Assembly: GCA_036897625.1 (NCBI GenBank)
Contig: JAYMTA010000931.1
Span: 1-22,920, forward strand
Length of the DNA: 22,920 bases
Reading direction: 5' to 3'
From: Pelargonium cotyledonis
Lineage: Eukaryota > Streptophyta > Magnoliopsida > Geraniales > Geraniaceae
The notes under the pieces were generated by a model that saw only the letters and a list, made by a program, of their open reading frames with translations, had not been told where the DNA came from and made no database searches. The stretch's first letter is position 1, and each line of letters opens with the position of its first letter. Both the position numbers and the translations under genes were made by a program. Shown piece by piece: positions 1 to 20,175 of the stretch.

Positions 1-7
1 CGGCGGA

Positions 8-99
8 CGGAGTTGCAGGTCTAGGCGAGGCCATCGACGGAGAGGGTGGAGGATGGAGTTGCAGATCTGGACGAGGCCATCGACGTCGGCCGCTTCTCC
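8..99. repeat. Tandem duplication, 46-bp period
   Basis: Two neighbouring units both read GGAGTTGCAG, then a variable stretch, then GAGGCCATCGACG (first 9-39, second 55-85). They differ at a few bases only. The repeat lies in the GC-rich interior of the Mutator-like element. Confidence 0.8.
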
Positions 100-206
100 G
101 GAGAGCTTCGTGGAGATCGTGAACTCCGTTGATGTGGTGCTCCAGTGTGAGATCCGTGGAGAACGAAGGACATAGGCTCGCAAAGAGAGAGAGGTGAGAA
201 CAAAGG

Positions 207-223
207 CTCGCGGGAATCGCGAG
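207..223. repeat. Short GC-rich inverted repeat
   Basis: CTCGCG and CGCGAG form a 6-bp perfect stem around GGAAT. It lies at the junction between the GC-rich interior and the AT-rich terminal part of the element. No function can be claimed. Confidence 0.5.
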
Positions 224-539
224 CAGGTCGCTGGCGATGAAGAACAGCTCTATTGAGCTTTTGTTTCTTTTTTTTAATTTCTAATTTAAAATGATAAGGA
301 CTTGTTTGGATGTGAGTTTTTTTATATAGTTAAAGGGCATTTTGGTCATTTTACCACATTGGACGAAGAATTGGATGGAGTAGTGGACGGAAAGTTTTGT
401 GACATACTTTAGAGTAGCCAATAGTTACAAACTAAACTTTAGGGTAAGTATGTGTGAAAAGTGTAAAGTTCAGGGTAGGTATGTGTAATTTTCCCTACTA
501 TTAATATTTCTGATTCTTATTTTGATTTTTGCTCAGATT

Positions 540-1060
540 GTCAAATTGGAATGTCTAAAAATGTATCTTTCTCTCTTGTTAAGCATGCCACCACTTTTCC
601 CTTGCAACTATTCACTCTAATGTTTGGCAATCACATGTGCAATCTATTACTGGTCTTAAATATTATGTGTTATTTATTCTATCCCCATGAGATTGAAGTC
701 TGAAGTTCTTCAACACTTTTGCACCTTCCAAAAAATTATGGAAAACCAATTTAATTCTACTATATAATGTTTTCAAAGTGATGAAGGACTTGAGTATGAT
801 AATAATGGTTTCAAACGCCATTTTCGGTCTCATGGTATAACCTTTCGTCTTTTGTGTCCCAATACTTCACAACAAAATGGAGTGGTAGAACACAAACATA
901 AACATATTAGTGAAATAGCTCGTACGTTTAAAGTCATTGCGTCCATGTCAGATTCATATTAGTTTGATGCATGTCTCACTACTATTTTTAAAAAATCGTT
1001 TACTACTTGCATTGAAAAATAGTTCTCCTTTTGAAAAACTCTTTCTACATTCTCTATCAA
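540..1060 (+). mobile_element. Fossil Ty1/copia fragment, integrase core region
   Basis: The translation contains the copia integrase landmark CPNTSQQNGVVEHKHKHI around 857-910, preceded by an S-D-E-G-L-E-Y stretch and followed by text resembling the downstream 'sPfEkLf' region. Only the integrase part is present; no LTRs, gag or reverse transcriptase accompany it. It is an old, broken, truncated piece with several breaks. Known family logic: copia order is gag-protease-integrase-reverse transcriptase, so this is a mid-element remnant. Confidence 0.8.
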
Positions 1061-1349
1061 CAAGAACTCTTCCTACATTCTTCATAATTAATATCTCATT
1101 GTTGTTTTTGCTCTGAACAAACATCAATCTTTTTCTCCAAGTTTGATCTTCTCCAATCATCAATCTTCTTCATGAACTTGGTTTTAGTTCTCAGTTAGTT
1201 ATAAGAGTAATTCTAATACTAAGTTATTACTTTTAATCACGTGAGAAATACATAAGAACAAAAGGTGTTCATTTTGTTATGTTTGATAAACGGTGCAATT
1301 TAAACAAACAATACGTAGTTAGTTGCTGCGACCTTATGAAGTTGTAGAT
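1061..1349. other. Intergenic stretch with no recognised feature
   Basis: AT-rich sequence between the copia remnant and the SINE. One CACGTG occurs near 1239-1244 (tcacgtgag). I see no coding potential supported by motif similarity and no clear repeat. Confidence 0.5.
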
Positions 1350-1535
1350 ACATAATGTTGAGTTAAGTAGTTAAAACACTTTGGATTCTCTCTGAGGTCT
1401 CGAGTTTGAGCTTTCTTGTCGACGGTATGTGGTGTGATCTGTGAGGTAGGGTTTAAGGTGACGCTTCCTTTAAAGAATGAAAAATATTGTTAATTTGAGT
1501 ATAATAATCTATTGCATATAAAAAAAAAACATAAT
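1350..1535 (+). mobile_element. tRNA-derived SINE, copy 1, with 7-bp target duplication
   Basis: The body runs 1357-1528 and ends in an A-tail (1520-1529). It is flanked by the direct repeat ACATAAT at 1350-1356 and 1529-1535. Box A-like sequence lies at about 1361-1377 (agttaagtagttaaaac) and box B-like sequence at 1396-1411 (GGTCTCGAGTTTGAGC), the arrangement of an RNA polymerase III internal promoter of tRNA type. It aligns along nearly its whole length with the copy at 21175-21357. That copy has a better preserved head (ggccaagtggttaaaac, like the D-arm of tRNA-Ser or tRNA-Leu). The 5' end here is about 15 bp shorter than copy 2. The element lies about 370 bp upstream of the phosphatase start codon, in the same orientation. 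Confidence 0.8.
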
Positions 1536-1611
1536 AAATTTCCATGCATTAGTTTGCCATGCAATGTAGGTACATATGTAACACAAAAAAAGGTGTGTAT
1601 TGCGTAACTCG

Positions 1612-1657
1612 CACGTGCCCATTCATTCTACGCGAACCACTCAAGCCGTTCCACGTG
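1612..1657. promoter_or_regulatory. Two G-box (CACGTG) motifs upstream of the phosphatase gene
   Basis: CACGTG occurs at 1612-1617 and 1652-1657, 40 bp apart and about 250-290 bp upstream of the ATG. G-boxes are established binding sites of plant bZIP and bHLH factors in light, abscisic acid and stress responses. Their place in the presumed proximal promoter fits, but no binding can be shown from sequence. I see no convincing TATA box at a standard distance. Confidence 0.45.
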
Positions 1658-1701
1658 TGCCCTGCAAAAAATAAACATCAAGAAATAAGTGACACAAAAT
1701 T

Positions 1702-1901
1702 GCATTAAAAAAAAACGCAAAAAAAAAAAAAAGAAAAAAAAGAAGCTTGGTTTTCTCTTTCGTCTCCCTTGTTATGTCCTCTGGTATTTGCCAAAAAATA
1801 GGAGAGGCTCTGTTTTTGGAAGCAGAACAGATCTACGGTTAGGGAAGCAGAAGATCTGGATTTGGTTGACGACGAAGCATCCTGAAAGAAGAGTCAGGAA
1901 G
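1702..1901 (+). promoter_or_regulatory. Probable transcription start area and 5' UTR of the phosphatase
   Basis: An A-rich tract (about 1706-1741) is followed by a pyrimidine-rich, then purine-rich leader leading to the ATG at 1902 in the context GGAAGATGAG. The transcription start cannot be fixed by eye. The leader happens to stay open in the phosphatase frame back to an ATG at 1689, but that extension is mostly lysine encoded by the A-tract and matches nothing in the family, so 1902 is preferred. Confidence 0.5.
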
Positions 1902-13373
<11,472 letters not shown>

Positions 13374-13860
13374 ACGGTTAGTGCTGCTACCTGATCTGCA
13401 TATCTGGATGGCAAAATCGTCTAAGACGACTATGGGAGGCTGCAAATGATTTGAGTCACTGACTTGAAATTTGCTCGAGTCGAAAACGAAAAAGCTGTGG
13501 AGCTTGGTGACTTGTAGCAAAGGTGTATTGATCATTTTCAGCAAACAATGCGCCATCTCTGGTTTCTTCATTGATGTTCGTCTCCTCTTTTCCGTTTATT
13601 TATTTATTTAATTTTTTGCATCATTTTGCCTTTTCTATTTTTTGTGTAGCACGAATAGTATGTTGATGGTTGGAGGGTTTGTAGAGGGACGAGGAATGTT
13701 TATTATTTTTAATAATAATAATAATTATTATTATTTTTACGTTTCCTGTTTATGTACTTTCATAATTGCCCCGCAGACTGAACTGAACTTCGGTATATGT
13801 TATAGCATGGTTAAAATCTTAGAATTATCTTTAAAATAAATGTGCATTTTCTAGGCTTAT
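13374..13860 (+). terminator. 3' UTR and polyadenylation region of the phosphatase
   Basis: This follows the TGA at 13371-13373. The sequence has T-rich and TGTA-type stretches, a palindromic A/T block of AAT and ATT repeats (about 13699-13739), and a canonical AATAAA at 13835-13840. The cleavage site cannot be fixed; plant 3' UTRs are often 200-400 nt, so it could lie before the AATAAA. Confidence 0.45.
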
Positions 13861-14288
13861 CACTAAGTTATTTATCAAAAACTTATACCTCAAATTCAAA
13901 CTCTAACCGTATTTAAGTGTGTGACGCTGGTAAATAATAGAGGAAACCGCAAATGGGTTAACGAAAATTGCCTATCTCGATCAACGTGGTCACACCCTTG
14001 AGATATCCATACTAGCTTTATAACCGTTGGAGACCTCGCCAATTATGTTCGCCAGAAGAGTCGCCATCTCGCTCTACCACATCAGAGATATTTGTTCTCT
14101 CTCTGGTCTACACGAAACATGTAAAGACACCGACATAGCTCGATTTGGATGAGATTTCGTCTATAGCGTTCAAGTTTAAGGCGCATTGAAGGCCAGTTGA
14201 GTTTGAAGTGCGGCGACGATGGTGAGAAATGTGTTGAAGAGGAAGTAGTGAAGGGTTAGATGTGGATATGGATGGGGGAGTTTTGTTT
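13861..14288. other. Intergenic sequence with no recognised feature
   Basis: Moderately GC-rich for this window (about 13960-14260) with CT-rich patches. I found no motif-supported gene, RNA or repeat end here. It may belong to the 5' part of the decayed Mutator element that follows. Confidence 0.4.
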
Positions 14289-15059
14289 TTTTAAGGACTA
14301 AAGACAGTTTTGATACTTAAATTTTGGGTTGAAACCCAATTTGGTACACAATATTTTATTGTATAAGACTTAATACCCACACTTCTATTTTGAAAAGCCT
14401 GTTGTCTATACCCGTACGTGAGTCATTATCTTTTGCTCACGTGGGCCGTCTTGTGTCGAGTTGGCGAAATTGTGTTTAGGTGGACCAATTCGACACATGA
14501 TTCATTAAATGACGTGAAAAGTTTAAAATTAAAAAACCTAAAAATCGAAACTTAATTTGTATCTTCCTTCCCTCACTCTCCCACGCTCAAGTGAAAATGT
14601 CTGAGTTGAAGTTTGAAGGAAAGAGACAAGGCTTTAGAGAGATCAATAGACCGAGCATAGAGAAAAGCCAAATTAGGGCTAAAATCGCGATTAACGGAGA
14701 GAGAAAAGGAGTAGATTTGCTTTGAATCTCAGTGTTGTCAAGCTTCCATTTGATGCTAAGAGAACAGTGAAACGAGATTATTTGTTTGGTTTTGTTAGGT
14801 TAAGCACATGGTTTAGGGTATGTGCTTTAGGGTTTAAAATTTGGGTGTTGTATGTAATTTGAAAAAGTATGATTAATCTAGGAGTGTAAAAACTATTGTT
14901 TTTGTGAAATGGGTAAAAAGTGGGTTGTATATAATACTGATATTATCATTTGGAAGCATGACCAACATTAGATCAAATATTTTGTTGTGCATTTGTTTTG
15001 TAGCATGGCAAGAAGAAAAACAAAACCTAAGAAGAATGTAAGTTTGATAGGTATATGGA
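14289..15059 (+). mobile_element. Probable 5' non-coding part of a decayed autonomous Mutator-like element
   Basis: From 14289 the sequence has a terminal-repeat-like start (aaggactaaagacagttttg, then a 'gggttgaaacccaatttggtac' stretch). It continues through a leader-like region into the transposase remnant in the same direction. The matching terminal repeat was not found in the window, so this end is inferred from position and texture only. Confidence 0.3.
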
Positions 15060-15229
15060 AAGAGTAAGGATGATACTACCAAAGATAAAAGAAGAGAATG
15101 TGTAGTCCACATCTGTTACAGAGAGTACTTTACAACGAATAAGCCTTTATATCATGATGGGAAGGCTGTTAGTGAGAGTGCTATGATTGTGTATAGCTGA
15201 GTTATTGCCCAATTTGGTTGGGTATCCAA

Positions 15230-15600
15230 GTTATCGATTGGGGGCCCGCCCCTTCCGTTTCATCAATTGTTAGACGACTCATTTGAATTTCTTGGACGTG
15301 GTGTCGTCATCGTGGAAATCTCTTTAGGTGACGGGGCAGCCATGTTTTCGGCTTGGAATAATGATGTATTTAGAAGGCTAGATCATGTTGTGTCTGACCT
15401 TGAGACACACTTGAATTTACTGGACTTATCTTTGGAGTCTCAACCACTCACTTCAGCGCTGTTTTATCTGTGGAACTCATGGCACTGTCTCGAGACTTGT
15501 CTTCACTTTGGCGTTAAAATCACGCTTCCGTTGGTTAAATGAGGGCGTTAAAATCACGCTAATTTGCTCAGCTTTATCCTCCCTCCCGCCCGCTTTATTA
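15230..15600 (+). pseudogene. L1-type LINE ORF2 fragment between endonuclease and reverse transcriptase
   Basis: One frame (15267-15542) contains FSAWNNDVFRRLDHVVSDLE, like the W-N-x-x-V-F-g-x-l/L-E pattern of the ORF2 linker in plant L1 elements. Just after, in another frame, comes LKSRFRWLNEG, the conserved 'qkSRirWLkeGD' motif before the reverse transcriptase. A frame change therefore separates the two motifs. The piece is truncated on both sides and sits inside the Mutator transposase remnant. The end near 15600-15650 is uncertain. Confidence 0.65.
15511..15560. repeat. 17-bp direct repeat within the LINE fragment
   Basis: GGCGTTAAAATCACGCT occurs at about 15511-15527 and again at about 15543-15559, with 15 bp between. 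The second copy follows directly on the conserved LNEG codons, so it looks like a local duplication that disturbed the frame. Confidence 0.7.
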
Positions 15601-16345
15601 TATGTCTTTATATAGAGCCCCAAGGTCAGTGATTCGGACCCTTGAGCAAAAAAATTTATGGTCTTCTAGTGCTTCCAATAGTGGTTTATGTAAAGTCAGC
15701 TAGTCCGTTGTGTCGAAAATGGGTGCTCATGGCAGGTTGGGAATTAGGCAATTGGAAATTGCTAACGTTAGTTTGTTAGTTGAAGAACGAGAAGTAGAAG
15801 AAACTGCTGCAGATACATAAGTTCCAGCTCTAAAAACTGAAGAGGTAGAAGAAGTATAGCTCAGGTATTTGATGTTTCAGATGAAGAAGCAAATAATGAG
15901 CAAGAGGGACAAAGAGATGCATATGAGGCAAAAGGTGCATACAGTGATAGAGAGTTTGTTTACCACTCGAGTGACAATAAATGAAGTGTGAGAATAGGAG
16001 ACTCATAATCTGATTGTGAACATGATGCTCCAGATAGAAGAGAGTTACAGTGGCCACAATATGATCCTACTCAACCTTTCTTAGATTCCAGCCTAAGATT
16101 GGGTTTGTGAGACCTAAACAATTCAAAGAAGTTTTGAGTAAATATGCTCTGGAAAAGCAATTTGAGTACAAGCTGACCAAAAATACAAAGAAGAAGGTTT
16201 CTGCAGTTTGCAAAGGGAAGGCTAAAGATAATGGACCAAGATGCATGTGGAGGGTTTATGCTAGCTGGGAGATAACTGATGAAATGTTTAAAGTGAAAAA
16301 GTACAACAAAAATCATCAATGAAATCATGCTTACATGAATAGAAG

Positions 16346-16735
16346 AGTGACCTCCTTCGGAATCTTATTCGGGTTTCTGGCTTCTCTAACTTACTCAATC
16401 ATGACAGCTTTGTTTGGTCTATTGGGGACGGTAAGAGAGCCAAATTTTGGCTTGATCGATGGGTCGGAGATAGACCTTTGGCCGAGAGCTTACCCAGACT
16501 TTTCTCACCGTGTCTCTATTGCAATCAAACGGTGCGCTTCTTCTACAGTTCTTCATCTTATCCTCCGCGGTCCATTAAAATCAGAAGCAGGCTCCATGTT
16601 TGGGAATCAGAGTCCTTGAGCGACCTCCTTCTCTGCCTTGTTGGCTGGTCACTATCTCCTTATCGCCCGGATACTATTCAATGGGCTCACGATCAAAAGA
16701 AGGGATTCTCGTCCAGTAGAGCTTGATTTACATGT
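16346..16735 (+). pseudogene. L1-type LINE ORF2 C-terminal fragment (zf-RVT region)
   Basis: From about 16349 to the stop at 16724-16726 one frame stays open and reads ...HDSFVWSIGDGKRAKFWLDRW, then VGDRPLAESLPRLF and RSRLHVWESESLSDLL, with DTIQWAHDQKKGFSSSRA at the end. This matches the plant LINE region after the reverse transcriptase (W-x-i-G-d-G-x-x-i-x-F-W-x-D-x-W, pL-x-x-x-f-p-x-l, D-x-x-x-W-x-x-d-x-x-G-x-F-S). The reverse transcriptase itself is missing, so this is a second, separate LINE fragment. It joins the Mutator remnant at about 16345 with no recognisable duplication. The 124 or so codons without a stop are unusually well preserved beside its neighbours. Confidence 0.75.
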
Positions 16736-17640
16736 TTCCTTTGGGGGTGGGGGGTGGTGGTGTGGGGGAGGGATGAGAGAGAGAACATTCAATTGGATTA
16801 CATGTTTTCATTTTATTTCTTATTCATTGTAAGCTTGATTTTTCTGGATTTTTCAAAAATTTATAGAATTGTCACTTGCATTTGCATGTTTCCTTACTTG
16901 CTTTAGGTAGGTTAGACATGGTGATATTGGGCTCTTGAAGAGCAGGCTTTGTTGTTGGTTTTCTATTTCTCGATGATATGTTTTGTTTCTGTCGATTGCT
17001 TCAACCTTTGAGCATAAAACTATGAATGTATTTCATCAGTGTCTTTATTATACCATGTGTTTGGGTAATGTCTTGTACGGTATGTCCTTGGTTGATGGGC
17101 TTTCTAGGTTTTGAGGATAGTAACATGCTTAGGAAAGTGTATATGCATTTGTTAGCTCTAGAATTGGGTTTGATTGATCTTTGACGAAATTACTGAGAGG
17201 AGGACTTGGTTTGAGGGAAGTGATCTAGGCCGTTTTTCAAACATTTGTGCTTAATTGTATCCTACCTTTGCATGTGTTTCGCTAGTCTCCTCATTTAGCT
17301 TTGGCCTTTTGTTGTTTTTCATGTTACAAGCCTATGTTCTTATTGTTGTGTATGCCTACATATGTTTTGAACTCTTGCACTAAAGTGAACCGAATGTTTT
17401 TCTTGTTAAAAGATGAATGTTATATGAGAGGGGTTAGTGAAGGTTGTTGGGTATGTTGGTTGGCTTGGGTGGAAATTGGTTGATGTGAAACTTCCTACTC
17501 CTTAACTTACCAAGTTTGGGGGGAATTTGGTGAGCTCTCTATTGCAATAAGAAAAGATATAATAAAAGTTTGGACAATAAGAAAGAAAAGAAAAGAAAAG
17601 AAAAGAAAATTGATTAAAAAATACCATAAATTTCCCTACA
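16736..17640. other. Unassigned stretch; G-rich patch and (GAAAA)n run
   Basis: A G-rich patch (16741-16775) lies between two 'gatttacatgttt'-like copies (16724-16738 and 16795-16809), which suggests a small local duplication or insertion. The rest is T-rich, 3'-UTR-like sequence without coding motifs. Confidence 0.4.
17578..17609. repeat. (GAAAA)n microsatellite
   Basis: About six units of the AAAAG type in a row, followed by attgattaaaaaat. Confidence 0.9.
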
Positions 17641-19090
17641 ACTTGGGTTCTCATGACCTATTTTTTTCTTTTTCTTTTTTCTATTTGGGTTAATCATAGC
17701 TTGTCGACGGGATCAAGTCTAGCTTTGTTGGTTGTGAGAGATATCTCCAGGTCTAAGTCTCACAAGTCCTCTATTGTCTTTTCTATTTTGAACCATCAGT
17801 TCACTTCTATTTGGTTTCCTCGAACTTGGCCTACCCCGTGGGCTATTGACTATTTCAATAGGAGGAATACAGTGTTGGCTAATATATTTAGCTCGTTTAA
17901 GATGGGTTTTCCTAGAACATATTGATGGGCGATGTGGTTCCGACAATGTGAATGGGGCAGTGGTCTTTACTCTAGTGTTTCCCTTACCTATTGTAAGAGA
18001 TAGGTCAATTATTCTATTAACAGAGATGTGAGATTCTTCAACCGTTTTGATTTCTCCATTTTGGGAATGAATTTTTTTTTTCGAGACCCCATCTGGTCAA
18101 AACACACTCGAAATATGTGTCAATCAAGTTGTCAGTGTCGACCAAGACTCTGAGGGCGTCCTCTGCTAACTGCATTATAAGATGGGTCTTTAGGCAGGAA
18201 GTGAATTTTCAATGCATTTTCTTTTTCGAAGCTTACAGTCAGGTAAGGATCTCTTTGCTTATTCTTGGGTCTTTCGGCTTCTCAGTTCACGTTGATCACA
18301 CAATTTTTTGCTCCCTCTCCTGAACTTTCCATCTTAAGTGATCGTCTTATTCCAACCTTCTCTCGATTGATCATGTAAATAGAGACTGCCTTTTTAGGCA
18401 ACCCCTCTTATGCTAAAGTTAACTACAATTTAAGGAATATCTCTTCCTCTCTTGGAAAATGAGTCTCTTACCTCTTTACCTTAGATTCCAATTGTTTATA
18501 TTGTTTTCTAGTTTGTGCGGCATCAATGATCGATATTCTATACTGCTCTCATCCTTTTGCATCATTGTTGGTTCGGTGCCTAACAGAAAGTCAAAAACAT
18601 AGTTTGTTTATTGATATTATAGACATTATGTTAGACGTCGATGAAGTAGGAAAGATATTCCTAGACTCAACATTGAGTGTCCAATCAGGTGCATGGTTTT
18701 TTTTTTCTTAAGATTGTTCAAGTGTGGAAGCAATCAATAAATTATATGGAGAGAGGCTTGAAACTGGAGATGAAAGATTTAAGAAGCTTGTTGAGAAAAT
18801 TTCATAAGTTTTGTCCCGGATTTAGCGCAAAACCTTTGCATTTCAAGGCGACGGTTACTTGGTACCAAGAGTTTTTGTGGAAAATGAAGTCTTTAAGGTG
18901 GTGCTCTGGGTCTCAATTCCCTCCGTATTTTTGGATTTTGTTGTTTTTTTTGTTTAAATTGGTAAACGTTTTCGTTGCTTTCTTCTCAGACACCTTTTTT
19001 TATCCTAATCTTGTCTCCCCCAATGGTCATTCACATTTGGTTCACCAAATGTTGCTTTACACCAGGGAGATAAATCATGTCTGGCTGTAG
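17641..19090. other. Unassigned ORF-rich stretch
   Basis: Several open frames of 60-137 codons occur on the + strand (for example 17653-17925, 18526-18711, 18677-19090). The codon texture of 17690-17925 and 18530-18690 is better than in the AT-rich surroundings, and a T-run followed by AG (18696-18712) could be read as an old splice acceptor. I recognise no domain, no transposase or reverse transcriptase motif, and no family. It may be remnant exons of an unknown gene or of an element I cannot name. Confidence 0.3.
19034..19051. repeat. Perfect short palindrome
   Basis: CATTTGGT and ACCAAATG are separated by TC, an 8-bp perfect stem. No function is implied. Confidence 0.6.
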
Positions 19091-20052
19091 TGAGAGCAAA
19101 AATCATATATAGTATATCAAAATCAATGAATAAGAAAAGAAAATATTATCATTTACTATAATTGTAGAAATAAATGGCATGCCAGAAAGGATAGTTGGGA
19201 TAAGAAGAATAGTGTTAGCCACACTCAAGTAAATATGATGAGTACATCTGATCATGAAAAATTATTATTCAATGATGTTGCGAAAGGTAGATAGACATTC
19301 ACCGATGTACGGTTGGCTGATTCGGGAGCTACATGTCATATGATGCCTCGAGAGAATGGTTCAATCAATATGAACTTATCTGAAAGGATCAATGTATAGT
19401 AGAAATGATTTTTTCTTGAAGATTCTCAGTGTGCCATATTGGTGATGTATGACAGTACGTACGGTCTATACAATAAAACATGTACGACATGTAAAAGGAA
19501 TGGAAAAAAATCTATTTTTCATAAGACAATTGGAAGATAGTGGGTGTAAAGTCCACATTTAAAATGAGATATTCAAACTCTTTAAAGTCATGCTTGTGAC
19601 TATGAAGACGGAGAAATTTACTTCAAATAGTACATACTAGTTTGTTATCCCGTGCGTTGCACAGATAGTAAAAACTTCTACTGACAACTATTGTTTATTG
19701 TTTATTGTCTACTGACAATATGAGGTTGTAACATATTGTTTATTGAAAATCAAGGTTTCATTAAGGAGTATGTGTGTAATTTGGTGATCATATGTGTGAA
19801 TTGGGTGTGTGTAGATTAATGATATGATTGAGAAAAAACTCATCTAATTGTGTAGTACAAAGTTTCACCACAAAACCAAATGTCCGTTTTTATGCTAATA
19901 TATGTTACTTGGAAAGACATACTTATAAAATAATTGTGCATGATTATTGGCTTTATTGGATCTTATTAAAATCACACGCGCACGTGGAAGCGCGCACACA
20001 CACACATATGATGTATTATGCATTGTTCCATATAAAGTCAATAACCATCTAA

Positions 20053-20104
20053 GTCCCACATTGATAAGATATACAAAACATGAAGTGAATACATAGTATA
20101 TAAA
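20053..20104 (+). promoter_or_regulatory. snRNA-type promoter unit 1 (USE + TATA)
   Basis: GTCCCACATTG (20053-20063) matches the plant snRNA upstream sequence element RTCCCACATCG at 10 of 11 positions. TATATAAA (20097-20104) follows after exactly 33 nt, the spacing known for RNA polymerase II snRNA promoters in dicots; the polymerase III type is about 10 bp shorter. No U-snRNA sequence follows. Confidence 0.6.
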
Positions 20105-20123
20105 GTTTAAAGATTGTACAAAA

Positions 20124-20175
20124 GTCTCACATCGAATAATTAGAAAAAGCATTGAGAGTCTAGCTTATATATAAA
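20124..20175 (+). promoter_or_regulatory. snRNA-type promoter unit 2 (USE + TATA)
   Basis: GTCTCACATCG (20124-20134) again matches the USE at 10 of 11 positions, with the mismatch at a different base from unit 1. TATATAAA (20168-20175) again follows after exactly 33 nt. The two USE copies are 71 bp apart, in tandem. The sequence beyond (20200-20255) fits no spliceosomal snRNA that I know. Confidence 0.6.

Larger units (their letters stand above)
1..495. mobile_element. Terminal part of a Mutator-like (possibly Pack-MULE) element
   Basis: Read on the minus strand from 495, the sequence opens with GGGAAAATTACACATACC and then CTACCCTGAAC. By eye 23 of the first 28 bases match the right terminal repeat of the intron 2 element (8301-8329), so the two look like one family. 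The subterminal part (about 400-495) has internal near-repeats of the 'acatacctaccctgaac' type. Positions 1-240 are clearly more GC-rich and exon-like than the rest, with a weak minus-strand reading frame rich in Ser, Pro and Arg (21-203) that I do not recognise. A GC-rich interior next to an AT-rich terminus is what a Pack-MULE carrying captured host exon sequence would show, but that is inference. The other end and the target duplication are outside the window. Confidence 0.55.
15060..16345 (+). pseudogene. Mutator-like transposase, N-terminal fragment (broken)
   Basis: The clearest part is 16084-16322, in one frame: FQPKIGFVRPKQFKEVLSKY, then a K-N-T-K-K-K-V block, CKG, CMWRVYAS and KVKKYNKNHQ. 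This matches the DNA-binding domain at the start of plant MuDR/MURA transposases (F-x-F-x-s-k-x-e-F ... C-x-W-r-v-y-a-s ... H-x-C). At 16321-16323 a TGA stands where the family has the last Cys of the H-x-C motif, followed by NHAYM in frame, so one base change removed a likely metal ligand and closed the frame. Upstream (15800-16080) is an acidic region rich in E, D and Q with several stops, and 15100-15220 fits the protein's start. The DDE catalytic domain is absent. Two LINE pieces adjoin it: one splits it (15230-15600) and one follows it directly (16346). Confidence 0.75.

Noticed and set aside
15612-15640. Box B-like sequence GATTCGGACCC suggesting a third SINE
   Set aside because: Three mismatches to the box B consensus, no box A at the right distance, and no tail or target duplication.
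18677-19090. 137-codon open frame as a real gene
   Set aside because: It begins in a T-run, has no recognisable domain, includes a low-complexity hydrophobic stretch from T-rich DNA, and runs up against the copia remnant. Kept only as part of an unassigned stretch.
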